DNA from: CANLWN01 sp039815505 | GTDB lineage: Bacteria; Bacteroidota; Bacteroidia; Flavobacteriales; Flavobacteriaceae | Length of the DNA: 41,164 nt | Reading direction: 5' to 3' | Assembly: GCA_039815505.1 (NCBI GenBank) | Contig: JBCBZE010000004.1 | Location: forward strand, 1-41,164 | Part shown: positions 24,798 to 32,301 of the stretch, piece by piece | Position numbering within the stretch: position 1 is the stretch's first letter | Layout: every line of letters begins with the position of its first letter | The notes under the pieces: model-generated | The model's database searches: none | Seen by the model: the letters and a program-made list of their open reading frames with translations, nothing else | Told to the model about the DNA's origin: nothing | Position numbers and translations under genes: made by a program

Positions 24798-25619
24798 ATG
24801 AGCATTAAAAAAAATCAACATTATGTTTGGCGACACTATTTAAAACCTTGGTCAATTGATAGTAAAATATGTTGTAAAAGAAATGATGATGTTTTCAATA
24901 CATCACTTAAAAATGTAGCAGTTGAAAAGTTATTTTATGAATCCGTACAACTAAAAGAAGAAGAAGAAAATTTTGTTCTAAATATTATGAAAAATTTGGA
25001 ACCATCTCTTCAAGGGCCTCTTTTAGAATTGTTTAATTTCTATAAATGGACAACCAAGTTTGAAATTACCAGAAAAAATGGAATCGAAGAATTTCATACT
25101 AATCTTGAAAAGAAAGGAATTAAATTCCTTAATAATCTATACCTAGAAAACACTTTATTCTTAAACAATCAAAACCATCAAAGAGACTTCTGCAATTATA
25201 TCGGTGCCCAATATACCAGAACACGAAAAATGAGGGAAAATTTGACTTTAGGGGGTATATTATCAAACTATAGTCTTGATATGAATAGATTATCGAATAT
25301 CATGCACTTAATTTTTATTGTAGTAATCGGTAATTGGTTATTCTCAAGAGGAAAAATAGAATTTCTTAAAGTATCCGGGGATTTAAATCTGATTACAGCG
25401 GACCAACCTATAATTAATACGAAAGGAACAATCGATTTGAATGAAACGCCAGAAGAATTTGAGCTTTATTATCCGTTAACACCAAAATTGGCCCTTTATT
25501 TAAGCGAAGAAAATGAAGGAATTAGGCATTTGAATAACGTAGAAATTAAAGAATTTAATAGTCTTATAAAGACGCATCATTATAAACAGTTATTCGCCTT
25601 AGGAGTGGGCGACATTTAA
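24798..25619 (+). CDS. DUF4238-family protein
   Basis: The 273-residue protein opens with NQHYVWRHYLKPWS, the defining motif of DUF4238 (a HYVP.FYL..W-type pattern). A second conserved region follows near SGDLNLITADQPIINTKG (about 197-215), then YPLTPKLALYLSEE. No signal peptide or membrane segment is visible. The family has no proven biochemical role that I know of, though members turn up in phage-defence neighbourhoods. The gene begins 36 bases after gajB with no terminator between, so it is likely transcribed with the Gabija-like pair. Base composition is visibly more AT-rich than the mobilisation genes, suggesting separate acquisition. It could be a third component or an independent cargo gene. 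Confidence 0.75.
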   Translation: MSIKKNQHYVWRHYLKPWSIDSKICCKRNDDVFNTSLKNVAVEKLFYESVQLKEEEENFVLNIMKNLEPSLQGPLLELFNFYKWTTKFEITRKNGIEEFHTNLEKKGIKFLNNLYLENTLFLNNQNHQRDFCNYIGAQYTRTRKMRENLTLGGILSNYSLDMNRLSNIMHLIFIVVIGNWLFSRGKIEFLKVSGDLNLITADQPIINTKGTIDLNETPEEFELYYPLTPKLALYLSEENEGIRHLNNVEIKEFNSLIKTHHYKQLFALGVGDI

Positions 25620-25713
25620 CAAACACATAGCACTTTAGCCCGTTAGAATTCTTTTAGAAACAAAAGCAGTTGATTAAGTGGTAGACAGAATTGTATTTTA
25701 TTCAAAAGGAGAT

Positions 25714-27582
25714 ATGGCATCAAACCATTCACTGATAAAAGCGGAGAAAATCCTAGACAATTACAGGTCTGATAAGGAGTTTTCAATTAATGATCTTTTG
25801 GAAATCTACAATATCCAATTACATTTTGACAATAATCTTTTCTTGGCTAAATGGAGTGAGAATGACAAGGAATCTTACAATAAAATCCTGAAAAACAATT
25901 GGAATTTACTAAAAAGACGACTTGTCAAAATCAATGATAAAAACATTGAAGAAACCCTATCAGGTCTTGAATACCAATACCGTAAAAATTTTTGGGAACT
26001 TATTAACCAATTTAGATGCTATGAAAACATCTCAGATATTGGTTTAAGTAAAGTCCTATCTAAACATCCACTACATATTGACTTCATTCTTCCTCAAAAA
26101 AATATTGTCTACAAATTCGATAAGGTTATCAAAGACTTTCTATTGACCTATGAAGAGTCAGCCGAAATCTTGTTGACACAATTCGAGGAGAAAAAATCGG
26201 ATAAGGAACGTTCGTCCTACCATTTCCCAAAGAGTTTGAATCTCAAGGACAAAGAAGCTATTATTAGCGACTATCTTGACCACGAGCAAGCCAATCTAAA
26301 TTACATTAGATTGGTTGAAAACTCTAAAGATTCCGATAAATTGAGATTATCGGGAAAAACCAGGTTGAAGGCCAAGAAACGATCCCAAGAAATAAACAAT
26401 GAAATATTCGAGAAGGGCCATGCCTGGAGTGAACGCGTTCAAGTCGGACTTCGTGAAGACCAAGAGGAGCCAGTAAAATTTAACCGCGAACATGACTTAT
26501 TCGAGGCCATTTATAGCACGAAGTTCTTGGACAGCATTGAAGATGATATTGAATTGTTTAGTATGTTCAGGCACCTATTTAGATACCTTGACGAGACTTC
26601 TGTGATTACCTTGGTCAGTAAAAGAAGTGAACTGAATGTTTTTGAACGAATCTCTTTAAAATCAAAAAATGAATATGCGAAGGGGGAAGTATTCTCACGA
26701 AAGGAATATCTCTCATTTCTTCAATTGCATATTCTCAATGCCTACTTGGAAACCAAGGACCGTAAAGTAGAAGATTTGATAAATTCATTCATAATACACC
26801 TAAACAATCTAATTGATACATGTGAATTCGTTTTTAAAATAAGGGATTCAGAAGCTTCCTATTTAGAACGTATACGAACGGTTCTGCCAGACTTGGATTT
26901 TTTGCTACGACAATACCAGAATTTGGCCGAAGATGGTACCATTGATCTAGAGTTGATACAGGAAAGCTCCAAGCCTATTGCATTAGAACAAATTAAAAGT
27001 CAATCCAATAAAAAGTACGTGTATTCTGAGGACAATCTGATTTTACAACTGAAGCACTTATTCTTCTCGGATCAGAGCCATCTGTTCTACACAGATAAAT
27101 ACAAGAGCAAATACAACAACCTATTTGATTTATTGACCAAAGAAAAAGTCCTTCTAGATGATTTTGCAAATTTCCAAAAAGACATCATACAAAATTTGAT
27201 TCGAGATGGTTATTTGAGTATTGATGAGAGCAAGAATGTTGTAATTGAAAGCATTGCCTTAATATACATCATAAGGGAACTGAATCGAAATGAAATGATA
27301 AACTACTGGCATTATCCCAGATTCATCCGAGAGAAATTAGATGAAATGATACAAGAAGGGAATTTGTTTTTTGAAAATACATTATTCACAAAAGAAGAAA
27401 AAAGATATTTAAACTATTACCTCAATAAAAGAGAATGCACAAATGGCTATGATTTGAGGAATAGATACCTCCATGGAACTAACACATTATCTGAAGATAA
27501 GCAAAAACAAGACTACTACCTCCTCTTGAAGGTGATTGTGCTCATCTTGCTAAAAATTGAAGATGATATAAGATTAAGCTAG
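25714..27582 (+). CDS. Large protein with C-terminal RNxxxHG motif (DUF4209/HEPN-like)
   Basis: From the ATG at 25714 the product is 622 residues; the frame also opens at a GTG at 25678 directly after a stop, giving 634. It is largely alpha-helical and soluble, without Walker or nuclease motifs in the first 560 residues. Near the end it reads NGYDLRNRYLHGTN (R582, N583, H587, G588), then a hydrophobic helix LLLKVIVLILLKIEDD. RNxxxHG is the hallmark Pfam gives for DUF4209, and R-N-x3-H is also the HEPN RNase active-site form. I therefore propose a HEPN-type RNase or regulatory tail. It lies 94 bases after the DUF4238 gene and ends before a terminator, so it may be the last gene of the defence transcript. 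Confidence 0.6.
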   Translation: MASNHSLIKAEKILDNYRSDKEFSINDLLEIYNIQLHFDNNLFLAKWSENDKESYNKILKNNWNLLKRRLVKINDKNIEETLSGLEYQYRKNFWELINQFRCYENISDIGLSKVLSKHPLHIDFILPQKNIVYKFDKVIKDFLLTYEESAEILLTQFEEKKSDKERSSYHFPKSLNLKDKEAIISDYLDHEQANLNYIRLVENSKDSDKLRLSGKTRLKAKKRSQEINNEIFEKGHAWSERVQVGLREDQEEPVKFNREHDLFEAIYSTKFLDSIEDDIELFSMFRHLFRYLDETSVITLVSKRSELNVFERISLKSKNEYAKGEVFSRKEYLSFLQLHILNAYLETKDRKVEDLINSFIIHLNNLIDTCEFVFKIRDSEASYLERIRTVLPDLDFLLRQYQNLAEDGTIDLELIQESSKPIALEQIKSQSNKKYVYSEDNLILQLKHLFFSDQSHLFYTDKYKSKYNNLFDLLTKEKVLLDDFANFQKDIIQNLIRDGYLSIDESKNVVIESIALIYIIRELNRNEMINYWHYPRFIREKLDEMIQEGNLFFENTLFTKEEKRYLNYYLNKRECTNGYDLRNRYLHGTNTLSEDKQKQDYYLLLKVIVLILLKIEDDIRLS

Positions 27583-27654
27583 AAATTAAAGGAGAGTTGT
27601 AATCGGTCATTTTACATTATCGCAAAGAAATGATGTTTCTATTTATTCGATAAG

Positions 27655-27700
27655 CTGTCGAATAATAAAAAGTGCAATTCGACAGGGTATAGTTTTTTTT
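27655..27700 (+). terminator. Terminator closing the defence transcript
   Basis: CTGTCGAAT (27655-27663) and ATTCGACAG (27677-27685) form a perfect 9-bp stem with a 13-base loop, followed by an eight-T run at 27693-27700. It lies 72 bases after the preceding stop. Confidence 0.65.
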
Positions 27701-27744
27701 CAATTATTAATCAATTTATAATTTAGTCCTTTAAAAGCTTTAAA

Positions 27745-28113
27745 ATGATAAATGGCAAACTATTTGAGCCCTCGAACTACCTTTTCAAAGTTGATTACTT
27801 CAAAAAAGGAAAGCCAAAAGGGAAAAGAGGTAACGAAACCTATGCAAATACATATAGAGAAGTTCTTTATGAATTTTTACTAAAGGAACTTTGTGAAAAA
27901 GTACATGGTCATGACTGGTGGAACATGGCTTTAGAAGATAAAGATATCATCTGTCATAAGGAAAGTAATGTATCAGCATATTATACGGTAATCTTTAAAG
28001 AGTTTGGCAAAGTATTATGCGAATACGAAGTAGAAATGGAGGTTATCGGATGTCATAAAAACATTGCCAACAACCCTGAGACATCTCCAATTAGAAGAAT
28101 AGAAAATAGTTAA
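27745..28113 (+). CDS. Small orphan protein, own transcription unit
   Basis: This is a 122-residue soluble protein with a basic first third (DYFKKGKPKGKRGNETYANT) and an aromatic and His/Cys-containing middle (HGHDWWNMALEDKDIICHKE). A beta-rich end (YYTVIFKEFGKVLCEYEVEM) follows. I recognise no family. It is isolated between two terminators and precedes the convergent integrase gene. It may be a small defence, regulatory or excision-related gene, but no helix-turn-helix is seen. The ATG at 27745 is preceded by an AT-rich stretch likely to hold its promoter. Confidence 0.6.
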   Translation: MINGKLFEPSNYLFKVDYFKKGKPKGKRGNETYANTYREVLYEFLLKELCEKVHGHDWWNMALEDKDIICHKESNVSAYYTVIFKEFGKVLCEYEVEMEVIGCHKNIANNPETSPIRRIENS

Positions 28114-28143
28114 GTTCAATTGCCTAATCTTTTTAGAATAAAA

Positions 28144-28179
28144 AAGACTATTGTTGAGTTTCATTATAACAATAGTCTT
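28144..28179. terminator. Hairpin between the orphan gene and the integrase gene
   Basis: AAGACTATTGTT (28144-28155) and AACAATAGTCTT (28168-28179) form a perfect 12-bp stem with a 12-base loop. There are A residues to its left and T-rich sequence to its right, so it can end transcription in both directions between convergent genes. Confidence 0.7.
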
Positions 28180-28302
28180 CTTTAGACATGATTTAACCTT
28201 CAAAATAAAACTACACTTGAATAATCACCTCAATTTTCCTCAAACCTCCTTTAACAGGCTTTCTGAAAGATTTTTTAATTATCCGCAAAGTATTTAAGCT
28301 TA

Positions 28303-29535
28303 TCATGCAATTTCCCTATTGCCGTTTATTACCTCCTGTAGCTTGCTCATATCATCTCTTAACTTCTTTTCCACCACATTGGCGTAAATCTGTGTGGTAG
28401 AAAGCTTAGCGTGTCCCAATAGTTTGGATACCGTTGCAATGGGCACTCCATTAGAAAGAGTCACCGTTGTTGCAAATGTATGTCTAGCGATATGACAGGT
28501 TACCTTGATATCAATTTCACAGAGAGAAGCAATCTCTTTCAAATAGTTATTCATTTTTTGATTAGAGCAAACGGGCAGTAACCGTTCCGAATCCTCAAAA
28601 CCTTTATACTTGTTCAAAAGCATTTTTGCCCTATCCAAAAGAGGGATTTTTACAGGTTCATCACTTTTTTCTCGGTATAAGGATAACCACATATTGCCAT
28701 CAATTCCCATTACCAGGTTTTGACTTGTAAGCATCTTTACATCTATATAGGATAACCCTGTATAGCAACAGAAGATAAACACATCCCTGACACGGGCAAG
28801 TTTTAGATTCTTTAATTCTATGGTTTCAAAAGAATCCAATTGTTTCTTGGTCAAGAACCCATTTTTGAATTTGGTATAGCTCAATTGGTATTTTTCAAAA
28901 GGATGTTTTGCAATCCATCCTAACTTTTCAGCAAATCCCATAAGCTTATTGAGACGCTCAATATGCTTCATTATCCCATTGTTTTTAAGGGGTTGTGCCC
29001 TACTCAAGTGGTTTTTAGGGTTTCGCAAGTATAATTCAAAATCGACCACAAAACTATACTGGATATATTCCAGAGGTATGTCGGTGGCCTTAAATTTTTT
29101 GATTAAAAAATTCTGCAAATAGGTTTCAGTGGTACTATAGTTTTTTAAGGTCCCTGGAGCCAATTTAAACCTGTTCTTATCAAAATGGTACTTGGATAGT
29201 CCCAACAAGGTTTCGTTACTGTGGTCCGTTCCTAGATACCTTGCTTTAACCGCTTGAGCGGTAACAAACCTTCCTTCCTTTTTTAATTGCTTGTAACAAT
29301 CGGTAAGATCTGTGTAGATGCCATCCAAATCTTCATTTAAGATACGGGCCTCTCTGGTCTTGCCATTGGCGCGGTTCATTTTTCCGTTCCACGCATCCAT
29401 TGGAAATAATATTCCCAAACTCATTTCTGCCCTTTTTCCATCTACGGTAATTCTGGCATAAAGTGGTGCGCTATCGCCTTTCTTTTTGGCAAGGTTTTGC
29501 CAAAAGAGAATAGTGAATGTTTTTGAAGTTTTCAT
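28303..29535 (-). CDS. Tyrosine recombinase (element integrase)
   Basis: The 410-residue site-specific recombinase has an N-terminal arm-binding domain (about 1-100), a SAM-like core-binding domain (about 105-215) and a catalytic domain. The active site shows K290 (REKSDEPVKIPL), H348 and R351 (CHIARHTFAT), H375 (LLGHAKLSTT) and nucleophile Y384 (TQIYANVV). The first catalytic Arg is not at its usual place: the segment reads CCYTGLSYIDVKML, with Ser262 there. The same substitution is known for IntDOT of CTnDOT, so this is a subfamily trait rather than a defect. It lies next to tRNA-Pro with 12-bp repeats upstream, as expected for the integration gene at one end of a tRNA-targeted element. Confidence 0.93.
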   Translation of the reverse strand: MKTSKTFTILFWQNLAKKKGDSAPLYARITVDGKRAEMSLGILFPMDAWNGKMNRANGKTREARILNEDLDGIYTDLTDCYKQLKKEGRFVTAQAVKARYLGTDHSNETLLGLSKYHFDKNRFKLAPGTLKNYSTTETYLQNFLIKKFKATDIPLEYIQYSFVVDFELYLRNPKNHLSRAQPLKNNGIMKHIERLNKLMGFAEKLGWIAKHPFEKYQLSYTKFKNGFLTKKQLDSFETIELKNLKLARVRDVFIFCCYTGLSYIDVKMLTSQNLVMGIDGNMWLSLYREKSDEPVKIPLLDRAKMLLNKYKGFEDSERLLPVCSNQKMNNYLKEIASLCEIDIKVTCHIARHTFATTVTLSNGVPIATVSKLLGHAKLSTTQIYANVVEKKLRDDMSKLQEVINGNREIA

Positions 29536-29548
29536 GTTCTTTCGTTTT

Positions 29549-29686
29549 AGGTAACCGAATAAATTCCATTAACGAAAGTTAAATCACGTCGAAAGCCTTG
29601 CTCTCACTAAGAAGTTACAAAAAAATAGGTAACCGAATAGGTAACCGAATAGGTCACTTTTTAAACAAAAAAATAGCTAACCAAAT
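29549..29686. repeat. 12-bp repeats upstream of the integrase (possible arm-type sites)
   Basis: AGGTAACCGAAT occurs exactly at 29549-29560, 29627-29638 and 29639-29650, the last two in direct tandem. A degenerate copy AGCTAACCAAAT is at 29675-29686, 36 bases (three units) after the third. They fill the non-coding gap between the integrase start and tRNA-Pro, where integrase arm sites or an excisionase/autoregulator operator would be. Confidence 0.6.
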
Positions 29687-29758
29687 GAAATCAAAAAAAA
29701 TTAAATTCTTGATTATCATAAAGTTAGCTATTACATGATACCATATAAAATGGTTTCG

Positions 29759-29833
29759 TCGGGGTGGCAGGATTCGAACCTGCGACCTCCGCGTCCCAAA
29801 CGCGGCGCGATAACCGGGCTACGCTACACCCCG
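29759..29833 (-). tRNA. tRNA-Pro (TGG)
   Basis: The minus strand folds as a cloverleaf. The acceptor CGGGGTG pairs with CACCCCG plus discriminator A. The anticodon stem CCGCG/CGCGG encloses TTTGGGA (anticodon TGG, proline), and the T-arm has GGTTCGAATCC. CCA is not encoded. Its 3' end points toward the integrase and mobile element, making it the likely integration target, and it is intact. Confidence 0.95.
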
Positions 29834-29927
29834 AATACTGTTTATTACAATACTTCAAAAACTATATTCCAAAAACTACCAAAAAAATACCTCTTGGTAA
29901 ACCTGAAACAGATACGGTTAAAAAATG

Positions 29928-30011
29928 CGGAGAGAATGGGACTCGAACCCATGCGACACTTACGCGTCGACAGATTAGCAATCTGCTCCGTTACCACTCC
30001 GGCACCTCTCC
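29928..30011 (-). tRNA. tRNA-Ser (GCT)
   Basis: The minus strand gives acceptor GGAGAGG against TCTCTCC. The anticodon arm CAGATTGCTAATCTG has anticodon GCT, followed by a long class II variable arm and GGGTTCGAGTCCC in the T-arm. It lies 94 bases upstream of tRNA-Pro on the same strand, and the two may be co-transcribed. Confidence 0.94.
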
Positions 30012-30135
30012 TTTAATCCTATTTGTATAAGAACCTGCGCAAAACGCGGATGCAAAAATACTTTTTCATTATTAAGAACGCAACTATTTTTTAGTTTTTT
30101 TATAGCTAAAAGTAATAGTCCAAACTCTTAAGGCA

Positions 30136-32205
30136 TTATTCCGGATATTCTACCCTAAGATGATATATATTGGTAAGCTTTTGCTTTAATACTTTTTTTA
30201 CCGTCTCTATTTCTTTGAAGGTAATATTGGCATTCAGGAACTGATTGGCCTGCATTTGTCCGGAAACTATTTTATCCACAAACTCGTTGATCATTAAAAA
30301 AGTTGGGTTTTTTAAACTTTTGGAAGCCGCCTCTACCGAGTCGGCCATCATTAAAATGGCAGTTTCCTTAGAAAATGGTATGGGTCCAGGGTACTTAAAA
30401 TTAGATGCATCCACCTCATCTCCCAACTCCTGTTGCTTCTTATAAAAATAAAAAACCAAATTAGTTCCGTGGTGTGTCCTGATAAAGTCGATGACCCGAT
30501 CTGGAAGTTTATTTTTTCTTGCAATTTCGATGCCCTCTATCACATGATCAATTATGATTTTGGCACTGTCCAGAGGTCTTAACTCGTCATGTGGGTTTAT
30601 ATTGGTAATCTGATTCTCGGTAAAGTAGGTTGGATTGTTCATTTTACCAATATCGTGGTACAAGGCCCCAACCCTTACCAACATGGAGTTTGCACCTATT
30701 TCATTTGCTGCGGCCTCAGCAAGATTGGCCACCTGTAGGGAATGATGAAATGTTCCCGGCGCTTTGTTGGAAAGCACTTTCAATAATTTGGAATTCGTAT
30801 CGGAAAGTTCCAATAAGGAAACATCGGATACCAACCCAAATATTTTTTCATAGATATATATTAGGGGCTGCGCAAATAAGGTAATCATACCATTTAACAG
30901 GAAAAAACCAAAGACCCACCAATCTATATTGTCCAAATTACCTTCATGTATAATATGGAAGGCCAAATAACCTACGATGTAAATTAATGTAATCTGTCCT
31001 ACCGAAATAAATAAATTGGCTCTTTTGTACAGCTCGGAAACAGACAATATGGTAACGATTCCCGCAATGATCTGTAAAAAGATATATTCAAAACTATTGG
31101 GCACTATAAAACCTAATATCAAAACGGTAAGTACATGCACATAAAGACCTAATCTAGCATCGAAAAAAGTCTTTAAGATCAAAGGAAGAATACACAGGGG
31201 AACAACAAATAAATAGGCCACGTTATATTTTACCACCAGTGTGGTGACGAAGACCATTAAAAGAATATTAAAAAAAATGAATGTCACCTTGGTGTTGTTT
31301 CTGAAAATTTCAGGTCTATACTTTTTTAGAAAAAGAAATAACATCATTAATACCAACGCGACCAATATGGTATAGCCGAATAGAATAAAGTAGTAATTGC
31401 TGGCCGTCCAAAGCTCGGATTCATACTCTTCCTTCAGGGAATTCAGAATATTGTAATTCTCCGCCTCAACTACCTCTCCCCGGGCTATGATCAATCTGCC
31501 TTCATCAATATTCCCCCTGGTATACGAAATTTTGGAAAGCTCATCTTCCTCTTCTTTTTGGGACAGGTTTTGATCATAAAAGACATTGGGTTTAATGATA
31601 TCGTAAAACAAGTCCTCAAAAGCAGCTTTATGATCACTTAGACGCCTTTTTGCCAATACATTTTCAATAATCTTGTTTATGTCCTGTATAGTGTAAAGTT
31701 TGTTGGATCGTATACGCTGTGCTTCCTTGTCACGTATAAGGTAAATACGGTTACTTGCATTATTTTTTTCGCTTTGACCAAGGACCCCGTTTTTATAAAT
31801 TTCCGATATGATTTCCTTTCCTACCCTATTTAAGGTGTTTATTTGATTACGATTATATGTTTCGGCACCAAAGGTTTCAGGGATTTTTCCATCAAAGGAA
31901 TCGGTAACGTTTTTTACGATATCATTATCATAGATATAGTAATCCGCCCTGTTATTTTGGATGGTCAAACGTTCCGCAGCGATTTCATCATCGCTCTTTT
32001 TGATGGAAAAATCAAAAGGGGCATAGAGATTATCATATTGCCAGGGTTTTCCCTTTTGGAATTCATACTTGAACTTTCCGCCCTTGGGAAGAAAAAAAAC
32101 AATGAGAAAGATAGAAACCAGGTAAAGGAAATATTTGTAAATAAGCGATTGGTTTTTATAAAACCTGTCCAGAAATTTGCCCATACCTAAATTGTCTACT
32201 TTCAA
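30136..32205 (-). CDS. 7TM-HD phosphohydrolase (PgpH-like)
   Basis: This 689-residue membrane enzyme has an N-terminal helix (about 21-40) and an extracytoplasmic region (about 45-265) typical of the 7TMR-HDED family. Seven closely packed transmembrane helices (about 270-460) follow, then a cytoplasmic HD domain. FHHSLQVANLAEAA and LYHDIGKM (H517-D518) supply the metal ligands, with HVIEGIEIARKNKLPDRVIDFIRTHHG after them. Listeria PgpH with this layout degrades the second messenger c-di-AMP; by likeness this protein probably does the same, but HD specificity is not certain from sequence. It marks the start of ordinary chromosome to the right of the tRNAs. Confidence 0.9.
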   Translation of the reverse strand: MKVDNLGMGKFLDRFYKNQSLIYKYFLYLVSIFLIVFFLPKGGKFKYEFQKGKPWQYDNLYAPFDFSIKKSDDEIAAERLTIQNNRADYYIYDNDIVKNVTDSFDGKIPETFGAETYNRNQINTLNRVGKEIISEIYKNGVLGQSEKNNASNRIYLIRDKEAQRIRSNKLYTIQDINKIIENVLAKRRLSDHKAAFEDLFYDIIKPNVFYDQNLSQKEEEDELSKISYTRGNIDEGRLIIARGEVVEAENYNILNSLKEEYESELWTASNYYFILFGYTILVALVLMMLFLFLKKYRPEIFRNNTKVTFIFFNILLMVFVTTLVVKYNVAYLFVVPLCILPLILKTFFDARLGLYVHVLTVLILGFIVPNSFEYIFLQIIAGIVTILSVSELYKRANLFISVGQITLIYIVGYLAFHIIHEGNLDNIDWWVFGFFLLNGMITLFAQPLIYIYEKIFGLVSDVSLLELSDTNSKLLKVLSNKAPGTFHHSLQVANLAEAAANEIGANSMLVRVGALYHDIGKMNNPTYFTENQITNINPHDELRPLDSAKIIIDHVIEGIEIARKNKLPDRVIDFIRTHHGTNLVFYFYKKQQELGDEVDASNFKYPGPIPFSKETAILMMADSVEAASKSLKNPTFLMINEFVDKIVSGQMQANQFLNANITFKEIETVKKVLKQKLTNIYHLRVEYPE

Positions 32206-32301
32206 AAATAGAAAAATATAAACTGAAAAAATGCTTTTACCATTATATACGTATGCATTGCGGTTTAATTTATTAATTTCGTAGCATTAAATTTTCACCT
32301 A

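Noticed and set aside
28303..29535. Integrase judged inactive because the first catalytic Arg is missing
   Set aside because: Ser at this position occurs in the active IntDOT recombinase, and all other catalytic residues (K290, H348, R351, H375, Y384) are present.
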